Origin: Sulfurimonas sp.
GTDB taxonomy: Bacteria; Campylobacterota; Campylobacteria; Campylobacterales; Sulfurimonadaceae
Reading direction: 5' to 3'
NCBI RefSeq assembly: GCF_029027405.1
Contig: NZ_CP093396.1
Location: forward strand, 372,001-436,000
DNA: 64,000 nt
Shown here: in pieces, positions 27,145 through 35,637 of the stretch
Position numbering within the stretch: position 1 is the first letter of the stretch
Layout of the letters: every line of letters starts with the position of its first letter
Notes under the pieces: model-generated
What the model saw: only the letters and a program-made list of their open reading frames with translations
Database searches by the model: none
Told to the model about the DNA's origin: nothing
Made by a program: the position numbers and the translations under genes

Positions 27145-28458
27145 ATGAAATTACCAAATTTATTTAATCATTATCAAATCCAAAAAGAGTTAAATAGTAT
27201 GAATATGATACTTTCACAAACTGCCATTAGAACTGTTGAATTATTTGCTGGCGTAGGTGGGTTTCGTATAGGCTTAGAAAATATTAGACAATATTCAAAG
27301 CACTTCGAAATAGTATGGAGTAATCAATGGGAACCATCTACTAAGATACAACATGCATCACAAATATATGAGAAGCAGTTTGGATATGCGAATCATTCCA
27401 ATGAAGATATTTCAAAAGTTTCTGTAAAAGATATTCCTGAGCATGATTTACTTGTAGGTGGTTTTCCCTGTCAAGATTACTCTGTTGCAAGTACATTAAA
27501 AAACTCACATGGAATAGTTGGCAAAAAAGGAGTCTTATGGTGGGAAATTTACAGAATATTACAAGAAAAAAAAGATAAAGCTCCTACGTATTTATTACTA
27601 GAAAATGTTGATAGATTATTAAAGTCTCCTGCAAGCCAAAGAGGTAGAGATTTTGCAATTATACTTTCTTCCCTTAACGCTCTTGGTTATTCTGTTGAGT
27701 GGAGAGTTATTAATGCAAGTGAATATGGAATGCCACAGAGAAGACGAAGAGTTTTTATATTTGCCTCAAAAATAGATACAAAATTTTATAATACATTGAA
27801 AGATAATTCTGCATCTGATATTTTAAGTTCTAAGAGCTTATTTGCAAAAACTTTTTCAGTGAATAAAATAGAGACTGAAAAAATTATGGTTAAAGAATTA
27901 AGTAATGATTTAGTAGAAATAACAAATAACTTTAACAAAGACACTCCTAAACAAAATGCTTTTTTAGATGCAGGATATATGATAAATGGTATTTACTATA
28001 CATCTAAAGTTGAAGTGAATTATGAAGATAAATATTCTGTACTTGGTGATTTCTTACAAGATGAAAATACAGTACCAAAAGAGTTTTATATAAATGATGA
28101 AGAGCTAGAGAAATGGAAGTATCAAAAAGGTTCAAAATCAATACAAAGAATTAATAAAATTACAGGGCATGAATATACATATTCAGAAGGCAGTATGGGA
28201 TTTCCTGACTGCGTGACAAAGCCAGCGAGAACTATTATTACAGGAGAGGGCGGGGCAAGTGCTTCAAGGTTTAAGCATGTGGTTTGTGTTGATGGTAAAC
28301 ACAGAAGACTTACTCCACTAGAGTTAGAAAGACTAAATATGTTTCCAGATAATCATACAGAAGGTATTTCAGATACAAAAAGAGCTTTTTTAATGGGTAA
28401 TGCTTTGGTTGTTGGAATTATTGAAAGATTAGGAGAAAAAATATTAGATGAAATATAA
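27145..28458 (+). CDS. DNA (cytosine-5) methyltransferase
   Basis: This 437-residue C5 methyltransferase has motif I VELFAGVGGFRIGLE, the catalytic motif IV GGFPCQDYSVAS, motif VI in LLLENVDRLL, motif VIII-like PQRRRRVFIFA, and the late motif IX/X in RRLTPLELERLNMFPD and MGNALVVGI. A long variable segment (about 210-360) is the target-recognition region. The restriction gene starts 11 bases before its stop, so the two are translationally coupled, which is the usual arrangement of modification before restriction. Confidence 0.94.
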   Translation: MKLPNLFNHYQIQKELNSMNMILSQTAIRTVELFAGVGGFRIGLENIRQYSKHFEIVWSNQWEPSTKIQHASQIYEKQFGYANHSNEDISKVSVKDIPEHDLLVGGFPCQDYSVASTLKNSHGIVGKKGVLWWEIYRILQEKKDKAPTYLLLENVDRLLKSPASQRGRDFAIILSSLNALGYSVEWRVINASEYGMPQRRRRVFIFASKIDTKFYNTLKDNSASDILSSKSLFAKTFSVNKIETEKIMVKELSNDLVEITNNFNKDTPKQNAFLDAGYMINGIYYTSKVEVNYEDKYSVLGDFLQDENTVPKEFYINDEELEKWKYQKGSKSIQRINKITGHEYTYSEGSMGFPDCVTKPARTIITGEGGASASRFKHVVCVDGKHRRLTPLELERLNMFPDNHTEGISDTKRAFLMGNALVVGIIERLGEKILDEI

Positions 28459-29059
28459 ATTAAAATCATATAGATATGGTGAGCTAATTTTAAATAATGA
28501 ACCGCAATATAAAGATAAGTGGAATGAATTATTAGAAACAATAGAATCTATTACTGATGAAGAAATCATTGAAGCTCATGAGTCAAATAAAAGAGTGCCA
28601 AAAGGTTTGTCAGTCGCATTAAATAAAGTAATTAAAAAGAAACTTATTGACATTGGTTGGAAATCAGAATCAAGAATTTTTAATGATAATGAGTATTCAA
28701 ATAAATCTTGGAGATTAGATTTTGCAAATGATAATATATCTATCGAAGTTGCATTTAATCATGGTGAAGCCATTGCATGGAACCTTGTTAAACCGACAAT
28801 TGCTAGTGAATTAAATCATGTACAAAAAGAAATTAAAACAGATATTGCTATTGTAATATGTGCTACAAAAAATTTAAAAACACTGGGTGGATTTGATGGA
28901 GCAACTGGTGAATTTGAAAAATTCGAAAGATATTTAGATCCATTAAGGGGTTTGCTAACAGTACCTATGGTTATAATAGGGCTAGAAGCACCTGAAACAT
29001 TTAAAATAGAACATAATAAAGTAGGAAATACAAAGCAAGGTATCGTGAAAAGATATTAG
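28448..29059 (+). CDS. Probable type II restriction endonuclease, BglII/BstYI-like
   Basis: This 203-residue protein is flanked by two methyltransferase genes that overlap it on both sides (11 bases and 1 base). The core reads WRLDFANDNISIEVAFNHGE, then a long helix ending ASELNHVQKE. It resembles the BglII arrangement DFLGTDIDF...LVEVQF...RSEL, a PD-(D/E)XK variant with the acidic residues in D-x..-EVAF. Position and motif make a nuclease likely; family assignment is from memory of BglII and is moderate. If asymmetric sites are cut, one m5C and one m6A methylase would both be needed, as in HphI-type systems. Confidence 0.65.
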   Translation: MKYKLKSYRYGELILNNEPQYKDKWNELLETIESITDEEIIEAHESNKRVPKGLSVALNKVIKKKLIDIGWKSESRIFNDNEYSNKSWRLDFANDNISIEVAFNHGEAIAWNLVKPTIASELNHVQKEIKTDIAIVICATKNLKTLGGFDGATGEFEKFERYLDPLRGLLTVPMVIIGLEAPETFKIEHNKVGNTKQGIVKRY

Positions 29060-29880
29060 TGAGTTATTTAAAATCCCCTCTAAACTACACAGGTTCAAAG
29101 CACAAACTTTTAAAGCAAATCGAGCCACTGTTTCCAAAAGACATAGATACTTTTGTTGATCTATTTGCTGGTGGATGTAATGTTGGAGTTAATGCTAGTG
29201 CTAAAAGAATTATTGCAAATGATATTGATGAAAATATTATAGAATTGTACAGATATTTCAAAGAAAATAAAGCTGATAAAATCACTAAAGATATAGAAAA
29301 AATCATTATAAAATATAAGCTGTCAAATACTTCAAAATATGGATATGAAAAGTATAATACTACCTCAAGTATAGGTGTTGGAAAATATAATAAAAGATTT
29401 TATGAAAAATTACGAGCCGATTATAATAAAAATCCAAGTCCTCTTATGTTTTACACAACTTTACTTTTTGCATTTAACAATCAGATACGCTTTAACTCAA
29501 AAGGCGAGTTTAATACACCTGTAAATAAAAGAGATTTTAACAAAAATATAAAAAAGAATTTAGAATTATTTGTAGATAAGTTAAATATTTTAGATATAAC
29601 TTTCACTTCACAAGACTTTAATGATATAAAAATATCACAAGATTCATTTGTATATATAGACCCTCCTTACTTAATCACACAAGCCACTTACAATGAAAAT
29701 AATGGCTGGAATGAAGATAAAGAGTTGCAACTTTTACACTACATAGATGCTCTAGATGCTAGAGGAATTAAGTTCGCACTTTCTAATGTTTTTGAAAATA
29801 AAGGTAGAGTGCATGAGCTTTTAATCAAATGGAGCCAAAAGTATAAAGTTCATAAGTTAGAGCATAATTATCATAATTGA
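29059..29880 (+). pseudogene. Dam-type adenine methylase, 3' end split by an IS element
   Basis: This m6A methyltransferase has LNYTGSKHKLLKQI at the start, VDLFAGGCNVGVN for AdoMet and the catalytic DPPYLITQATYN. It starts with GTG sharing a base with the endonuclease stop. The frame ends at 29,880 within an IS inserted after AATT (29,875-29,878). Beyond the IS, 31,110-31,175 encodes 21 residues, CNYQSKNKNTNSTIEVLIIN plus Tyr, and a TAG in the matching frame; EVLI-x-NY is the normal end of such methylases. The intact product would be 294 aa; the remaining one has 273. The catalytic domain is unaffected, so activity may persist. Confidence 0.85.
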
Positions 29881-31106
29881 ACCCTCTGAACAATCAAGCA
29901 ATTTAACTTAACCTCCCTCAAACCAATAATTAGCTAAAATAAATATACTAAGAAGCCAAGTTTGAGGGATAAATATGCAACTAAGTTTTTTTGACCATGC
30001 CATGAAATACCAAGGTGGTAAGAAGAGTATGAAGTTTTTAAATGAGATGAAAGAGATTATTCCATTTGAAGCTATTGAGAAGATACTTATAGAGAAAAAT
30101 GTATACAAACCCAACAAAGGTAAGACAGGAAGACCATCTATTCCATCAAAGATATTAGTAGGCTCACTTTTTTTACAAAACTGGTATGGATTGTCAGACC
30201 CAATGACCGAAGAGCTTATACATGACCGTATAAGCTTCAGAAAGTTTCTTGATATAAGAGATGAAGATACTATTCCAGATGAAACAACTATTTGTAAATT
30301 TAGAAACAAGCTTATCAAAGAAGAGATACTTGGTGATATATTTGAAGAAGTAAAAAAGATGATGGAATCTAAAAGACTTATACTCAATGAGGGAACTCTT
30401 ATAGACGCTACTCTCATCCACTCAAGCGAACCAAAGAGAAAAAAAGATGACAAGGGTAAAGTTATTTCAAATAAAGCCCATGATTCTGATGCAACCTATA
30501 CTTCAAAAAGAGGTCGTAAACATCATGGATTAAAGATGCATATAGCAACTGATACAAACGGTATCATCAAAAAAGTAATAGCTACAACTGCATCAACACA
30601 CGATAGTACACAGTTTGATAAGCTGACAGAAGATGAAAATAAAGCAATATTCGCAGATAGCGGCTATATGCAAAAGGCAAGAAAAGTGGCACTAAGAGCA
30701 AAAGGTATTTTTGCTGGTATAGTTGAAAGACGAGTAAGAGGTCAATCGAAACTAAGACCTAAACAATCAAGAAATAATACAAGATTCTCAAAGATAAGAT
30801 GTCTCGTGGAATTACCATTCGCATTTATAAAACAACATATGAACTTCAGAAAAACCAGATATCGGGGAATAGAGAAAAATCAACAACACTTTTTTATGTT
30901 GGCTGCTTGTTATAATCTGAGACGGACACCTGCACTGGTAAGGGCTAGGAACTGATACAAAAGGAACAAAATAAGGTTCTAACATGCTAATAAATAGTAG
31001 AAATATAGAAAAACAAGACAGAAACTCACTTCAAAATTGAAAGAGAATTTTTAAAATGATAGAATATTAGTATAAAGAAGAATCATCTGGCTTGTTCAGA
31101 GGGTTC
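29879..31106 (+). mobile_element. IS5-family insertion sequence, copy 1
   Basis: A 1,228-base element with 15-bp perfect terminal inverted repeats (GAACCCTCTGAACAA) and one transposase gene. It is flanked by AATT on both sides (29,875-29,878 and 31,107-31,110), a likely 4-base target duplication inside the adenine methylase gene. A second copy of identical length lies inverted at 42,610-43,837. Confidence 0.92.
29975..30955 (+). CDS. IS5-family transposase (copy 1)
   Basis: This 326-residue DDE transposase has an N-terminal helical DUF772-like region (KTGRPSIPSKILVGSLFLQN) and a catalytic core with Asp in LIDATLIH, Asp in FADSGYM and Glu in VERRVRG. The end has the family Y-(2)-R-(3)-E region in the RKTRYRGIEKNQQ helix. 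The frame is intact, so the element may be mobile. It differs from copy 2 at about eight residues. Confidence 0.93.
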   Translation: MQLSFFDHAMKYQGGKKSMKFLNEMKEIIPFEAIEKILIEKNVYKPNKGKTGRPSIPSKILVGSLFLQNWYGLSDPMTEELIHDRISFRKFLDIRDEDTIPDETTICKFRNKLIKEEILGDIFEEVKKMMESKRLILNEGTLIDATLIHSSEPKRKKDDKGKVISNKAHDSDATYTSKRGRKHHGLKMHIATDTNGIIKKVIATTASTHDSTQFDKLTEDENKAIFADSGYMQKARKVALRAKGIFAGIVERRVRGQSKLRPKQSRNNTRFSKIRCLVELPFAFIKQHMNFRKTRYRGIEKNQQHFFMLAACYNLRRTPALVRARN

Positions 31107-31109
31107 AAT

Positions 31110-31175
31110 TGTAATTATCAATCAAAAAATAAAAATACAAATAGCACAATTGAAGTCTTAATCATAAATTATTAG
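31110..31175 (+). pseudogene. Detached 3' end of the Dam-type methylase
   Basis: The last 21 codons plus stop of the interrupted adenine methylase (ending EVLIINY). The frame joins that of the upstream part exactly if the IS and one AATT copy are removed, which shows the insertion caused no deletion. Confidence 0.82.
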
Positions 31176-31186
31176 GCAAAATTGGA

Positions 31187-31192
31187 TAAAAT
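31187..31192 (+). promoter_or_regulatory. Possible -10 box of the ABC ATPase gene
   Basis: TAAAAT in ATTGGATAAAAT ends only 5 bases before the ATG at 31198, so a transcript from it would be nearly leaderless. Confidence 0.35.
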
Positions 31193-31197
31193 ACTTT

Positions 31198-31887
31198 ATG
31201 AAAATCCAAAAGTTAAAAATAACACTTGATGATAAAAATTTAGTAGATATAAGTTTTAATATATCTTCCTCTTTAGCCCTTGTTGGTCAGAGTGGAAGTG
31301 GTAAAAGTTTAACTCTTAAAGCACTTTTGGGGATGTTACCAAATACAATGAAATGTGAGTTAGAAGTAGATGCAGGATTCGAGCTAAAAGCTGGTAGCAA
31401 TATCTCTTTTGTCCCTCAAAATCCATTTACTGCACTCTCTCCACTTACAAAAATAAGAAAGCAATTTTTTGTAGATGAGCAAAAAATAGAAGAGCTTTTT
31501 GCTCAGGTTGGCTTGGATATAGAACTAGCAGATAGATTTGCTCCAGAACTTTCAGGTGGTCAACTTCAAAGAGTCGTTCTTGCTATGGCATTAGAACATA
31601 GTCCAAAGCTTATGCTTCTTGATGAACCAACAACAGCACTAGATCCACAAACAAGAGTTTTGATTTTAGACTTGCTTAAAGATTTACAAAAACTCCATGG
31701 CTTTAAGATGCTTTTTGTAACACATGATATAACTTCAGCAAAAGCACTTTGCGAAGATATTTGTGTTTTAAGAGATGGGAAAATTGTTGAAAATGGAAAA
31801 ATGGATGAGGTAGTTCTAAATCCACAAGAAAATTATACAAAAATATTAATAGATGCAGGTTTTGCAAATAGGGAATTTAGACAATGA
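31198..31887 (+). CDS. ABC transporter ATPase, peptide/nickel type
   Basis: This 229-residue ATPase has Walker A GQSGSGKS (residues 28-35), a Q-loop in FVPQNPFTALSP, the signature ELSGGQLQR, Walker B LMLLDEPTTALD and the switch His in FVTHD. The FTALSPL/PxTALDP style is that of the Opp/Dpp/Nik group, but it is shorter than the usual 260-330 and lacks the C-terminal oligopeptide tail. No permease or binding protein is adjacent. It overlaps the PBP gene by four bases (ATGA). Confidence 0.85.
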   Translation: MKIQKLKITLDDKNLVDISFNISSSLALVGQSGSGKSLTLKALLGMLPNTMKCELEVDAGFELKAGSNISFVPQNPFTALSPLTKIRKQFFVDEQKIEELFAQVGLDIELADRFAPELSGGQLQRVVLAMALEHSPKLMLLDEPTTALDPQTRVLILDLLKDLQKLHGFKMLFVTHDITSAKALCEDICVLRDGKIVENGKMDEVVLNPQENYTKILIDAGFANREFRQ

Positions 31888-33884
31888 TAAAAACGAAAAA
31901 TATATTATTTACTATTTTGTTACTTGGATTTTTATCTCCATTTTTAGTTTTAGGTTATTTTTTAATGGCATACAATTATGATATATCCACTTTAACAAAC
32001 TATAAACCAGAGGTTACGACAAAAATTTACGATAAAAATGGCGAAAAAATAGCAAATATTTTCAACAAAAAACATAGATATTATGCAACTTTTTCTCAAA
32101 TACCACCAAAAATAATTGAAGCACTTGTTGCCATTGAAGATACAACTTTTTTTGAGCATCCAGGGATAAATATAGATGCTATTTTTCGTGCTACAATAAA
32201 AGTTATACGAGCAGGAAGAGCAGTTGAAGGTGCAAGCACAATTACTCAACAGTTAGTAAAAAATGTACTTTTAACAAGAGAGAAAAAACTCTCACGCAAG
32301 ATAAAAGAGGCTATATTTGCTTTAAAACTTGAAAATGCTTTAAGTAAAGAGCAGATACTAGAGTGCTACTTAAATGAGATATATTATGGTCATGGATATT
32401 ACGGTATAAAAACAGCGGCAGATGGATATTTTCATAAAAAACTAGATGATTTAACTCTTAAAGAGATGGCTATTTTAGTTGGACTTCCAAAAGCACCAAG
32501 TACATATGCTCCAACAAAAAATTATGAAATTTCAATGGGCAGAGCAAATCGTGTTATAACTAGAATGTATACACTTGGTTGGATAGATGAGATAGAATAT
32601 CAAGAAGCTTTATTTGAAACACCTGAAGTGTTTAATGATACTCTTACTCAAAATAAAGCCCCATTTATAGTTGATGAAGTTACAAGAAGGACTCGTGCTT
32701 TAGGTGTAAATGATATTAAAACAGGTGGATATGAGATATATACAACTGTTGATCTTAGACTTCAAAATGCAGCAAGAGTAGCACTTAAAAATGCTTATGA
32801 TTTATCTTTAGAGCGTATTGAAGCTTATAAGCTCAAAGATCAAAAAATACTTTTAACAGATCCAACATGGGAAGTCGCAGGAGATACAAATACGACACTT
32901 TTAAATGGAGCGCTTGTTTCTCTTGATTCTAAAACTGGAAATATTTTGGCTCTTGTTGGTAGTATTGATTATAAAGTCTCATCATACAATCGTGCAACTC
33001 AAGGAAGAAGACAACCAGGGTCTGCTTTTAAACCTTTTATCTATCAAGTAGCAGTTGATTTGGGTTATTCTGGAGCTACTAAACTTATTGATATTGCAAG
33101 AACATATAAGTATGAAAAAGATGGTGAAGAGTTAAAATGGCAACCAAGAAATTATGAAAAAAATTATAAAGGTCTTATAAGTTTAAGAGAAGCCTTGATT
33201 CACTCACGAAACTTGGCTACTATCAACCTTGTAAACGATATTGGTTTACCACAACTCTTAAGAGAGTTTAAAAAATTTGGTATTAAAAACTTACCAAATG
33301 ATCTTTCTATTTCACTAGGGACAATCTCTCTCTCACCTCTTCAACTTGCAAAATATTACACTTCATTTGCAAATCATGGAATGCAAATCACACCACATCT
33401 AATTACTTCAATAGATAAAGGTGGGAATACACTTTATGAAAAACAAGAAGAAACATATTTTATAACTGAGCCAACTCAAGCCTATATAATGACAACTATC
33501 TTAAGAGATGTGGTTAATCGTGGAACAGGTAGGAGAGCAAGAGCAAGAGGTATTGAGCTTGCTGGTAAAACTGGAACAACTAATAATAATGTAGATGGTT
33601 GGTTTGCAGGTTACTCCCCAACTGTTGAAACAATTGTTTGGTTTGGAAATGATGATAATACCCCGATGCACAGATGGGAAACAGGTGGTAAAATAGCAGG
33701 TCCTGCATTTTCACAGTTTTATCAAAGTCTTTTAAAATTATACCCTCAAATACAAAGAAAATTTATTGCTCCTGAGGGAATTATAGAAGTGGAAGTTGAT
33801 GGAAAAAAAGAGTATTTTAGCGATATTTCTAAACCGCCACGCATAGAAAATCAAGTAAATCCAGAAGCGGAGTTGTTATTTTGA
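31884..33884 (+). CDS. mrcA: Penicillin-binding protein 1A (class A)
   Basis: This bifunctional peptidoglycan synthase has 666 residues. An N-terminal membrane anchor (about 8-28) is followed by the glycosyltransferase domain with EDTTFFEHPG, GASTITQQLVKN and the KIKEAIFALKLE helix. The transpeptidase domain has the SxxK serine in GSAFKPF, a SRN motif, and KTGTTNNN. It acts in the periplasm in side-wall and septal synthesis. Expression is likely coupled to the ABC ATPase upstream. Confidence 0.95.
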   Translation: MIKTKNILFTILLLGFLSPFLVLGYFLMAYNYDISTLTNYKPEVTTKIYDKNGEKIANIFNKKHRYYATFSQIPPKIIEALVAIEDTTFFEHPGINIDAIFRATIKVIRAGRAVEGASTITQQLVKNVLLTREKKLSRKIKEAIFALKLENALSKEQILECYLNEIYYGHGYYGIKTAADGYFHKKLDDLTLKEMAILVGLPKAPSTYAPTKNYEISMGRANRVITRMYTLGWIDEIEYQEALFETPEVFNDTLTQNKAPFIVDEVTRRTRALGVNDIKTGGYEIYTTVDLRLQNAARVALKNAYDLSLERIEAYKLKDQKILLTDPTWEVAGDTNTTLLNGALVSLDSKTGNILALVGSIDYKVSSYNRATQGRRQPGSAFKPFIYQVAVDLGYSGATKLIDIARTYKYEKDGEELKWQPRNYEKNYKGLISLREALIHSRNLATINLVNDIGLPQLLREFKKFGIKNLPNDLSISLGTISLSPLQLAKYYTSFANHGMQITPHLITSIDKGGNTLYEKQEETYFITEPTQAYIMTTILRDVVNRGTGRRARARGIELAGKTGTTNNNVDGWFAGYSPTVETIVWFGNDDNTPMHRWETGGKIAGPAFSQFYQSLLKLYPQIQRKFIAPEGIIEVEVDGKKEYFSDISKPPRIENQVNPEAELLF

Positions 33885-33893
33885 TAAAAAACA

Positions 33894-34643
33894 TTAGTCT
33901 GTAGGTTTTTTAAGAGATTTGATATTTATTTTTCTTCCAACTTTTTTTGGAGGATAACTTGAATCTCTTGCACTTCCATCGTAACGGTGGTTTCTCTCTC
34001 CACTCTTCCCTGAAAATAAAGCTTTTCCATTTTCATCTTTGCCTAAAAATTTATTAGGAGCTTTTTTCTTTTTTTCCCATTGTGCCGCTTTTTCATCGTC
34101 TTTTTTATAATCTCGTTTAGGTTTATCACTTATTGGCTTTGGTGTACCAACTTTATCATCATAGTTTTTTTTGGCAATCTCTTTGATTCTTTCTTTTGAG
34201 AGAGGTTTTCTAGCTTTTGGATCTATTTCTTTTACTTCTTTTTGAGGATATTCAAAGCCGCTAACAATTTCTTGTTTTATAACACGACCTAAAAGAGTTT
34301 CTATTGGATAGAGTAGTTTTTGTTCACTTTCATTTAGAAGTAAAACAGCATTTTTTGTTGTATGTGATAGTCTCGCTATATATATAACAGCTTTTAATGG
34401 AACATCAAAACTAATCAGAAGAGTACAAGTTAAATCTTTATCTTTGATAAGTGTTTTATCATCTATAACTTTGATACCAGTTAGAGTTTCTTCAAGTATT
34501 CTAGTATCACCTGAAGTTACTACTATAATATCTTCATTAGTATTTTGAGCGACTAAATCATGAGCAAGGGCTAATTTCTTATCGTTAGGACATGGGTGAA
34601 TTTTATGGTTATTTGCTTTAATTGTTGGTTTTGTTGATGACAT
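33894..34643 (-). CDS. Unknown protein with a degenerate helicase-C-like domain and basic tail
   Basis: I do not recognise a named family with certainty. The first 125 residues resemble a shortened SF2 helicase C-terminal lobe: KKLALAHDLV, an IIVVTSGDTRILEE strand-turn, and IARLSHTTKNAVLLLNESEQ in the place of motif VI and the following strand. The motif VI arginines are absent, and there is no ATPase lobe. The rest (about 130-249) is low-complexity, Lys/Arg/Asp-rich and probably disordered, like the RNA-binding tails of DEAD-box helicases. A role in RNA binding is inferred only from composition. Confidence 0.55.
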   Translation of the reverse strand: MSSTKPTIKANNHKIHPCPNDKKLALAHDLVAQNTNEDIIVVTSGDTRILEETLTGIKVIDDKTLIKDKDLTCTLLISFDVPLKAVIYIARLSHTTKNAVLLLNESEQKLLYPIETLLGRVIKQEIVSGFEYPQKEVKEIDPKARKPLSKERIKEIAKKNYDDKVGTPKPISDKPKRDYKKDDEKAAQWEKKKKAPNKFLGKDENGKALFSGKSGERNHRYDGSARDSSYPPKKVGRKINIKSLKKPTD

Positions 34644-34699
34644 ATTATATCCTAAGGAAGTATTTGTGCAATTATATCTCTTATATTCAAAACAAGCAA

Positions 34700-35626
34700 C
34701 TAATTTTTAATAGTTATTGTAAAAAGGGCACCTATATCGGTATTTATAACGCTTATTGTTCCAGCGTGTTTTTTAACTATTTGCGAACTCATGTAAAGTC
34801 CTATCCCAGTACCTTTACCATCTTCTTTTGTTGTTACATTTGGCTTAAATATATCAGCTATAATATGCTCTGGGATACCAAGTGCATTATCGCTAAAGTC
34901 TATAATGTTTTTGTTTTTTTCTATATATGTTTTTATATTAATAGTTCTATTTTTGATATTATGCGTAGCGGTATCCTTTAGGGCTTTTTCATTAAAAGCA
35001 TCTATGCTGTTACTTATAAGATTTAAAAAAAGATGTTTAAACTCATTTGTAAGACCATAGATGCTAAGATTATCTTCAATCTCTATATTTAGATTTATAT
35101 TGTTCTTAATTAATTCATCTTTCATTAGTATCTCAACACTCTGTATACAATCAGCAACAGAAAAATCTGCATTTTCTTTGGAAGGTCTAAAAAAAGTTCT
35201 AAATTCATTTAGCGTATTTACCATGTGAGCTATTTGCATTTGTGAAGTTTGTGTTAAATCTCTGATATAGTTACTATCAACTACCCCATCTTTAAAATCA
35301 TCTTCTAACATATCGTTCATCATGCTTAGAGAGTTTAAAGGTTGTTTCCATTGATGTGCTACGGCATCCATCATTTCTCCCATAGTAGCCATTTTTGATT
35401 GTTGAGAAAGTAGTTTGTCTTTTTTACTGCTAGATGCTTGAACAACGACAGAGCGCTTATCTATTTGTTTTAAAAAAATAGAGTTGTTCTTTTGAACCTT
35501 TTGAGTTTTCTTTTTTTGGTTTTGATAGATTTCTATAAGACGATGAGTTTGCTCTCTAAGCCTATGGCTAGAGAGCCTTGAAAGAACAATGATTTCATCA
35601 ATGAGTTTTTGATTTTCATCTTCCAT
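34700..35626 (-). CDS. Soluble sensor histidine kinase
   Basis: This 308-residue kinase has an N-terminal coiled coil (about 1-75), the H-box MMDAVAHQWKQPLNSL with phospho-acceptor His91, and a HATPase domain with N-box LFLNLISNSIDAF, G1 DNALGIP and G2 GKGTGIGLYMS. There is no membrane segment or PAS domain, so it must sense a cytoplasmic cue or a partner. No response regulator is adjacent. It lies 11 bases downstream of the leuA stop in the same direction, so it could be co-transcribed with leuA. Confidence 0.9.
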   Translation of the reverse strand: MEDENQKLIDEIIVLSRLSSHRLREQTHRLIEIYQNQKKKTQKVQKNNSIFLKQIDKRSVVVQASSSKKDKLLSQQSKMATMGEMMDAVAHQWKQPLNSLSMMNDMLEDDFKDGVVDSNYIRDLTQTSQMQIAHMVNTLNEFRTFFRPSKENADFSVADCIQSVEILMKDELIKNNINLNIEIEDNLSIYGLTNEFKHLFLNLISNSIDAFNEKALKDTATHNIKNRTINIKTYIEKNKNIIDFSDNALGIPEHIIADIFKPNVTTKEDGKGTGIGLYMSSQIVKKHAGTISVINTDIGALFTITIKN

Positions 35627-35637
35627 CTAAGTTTTAC

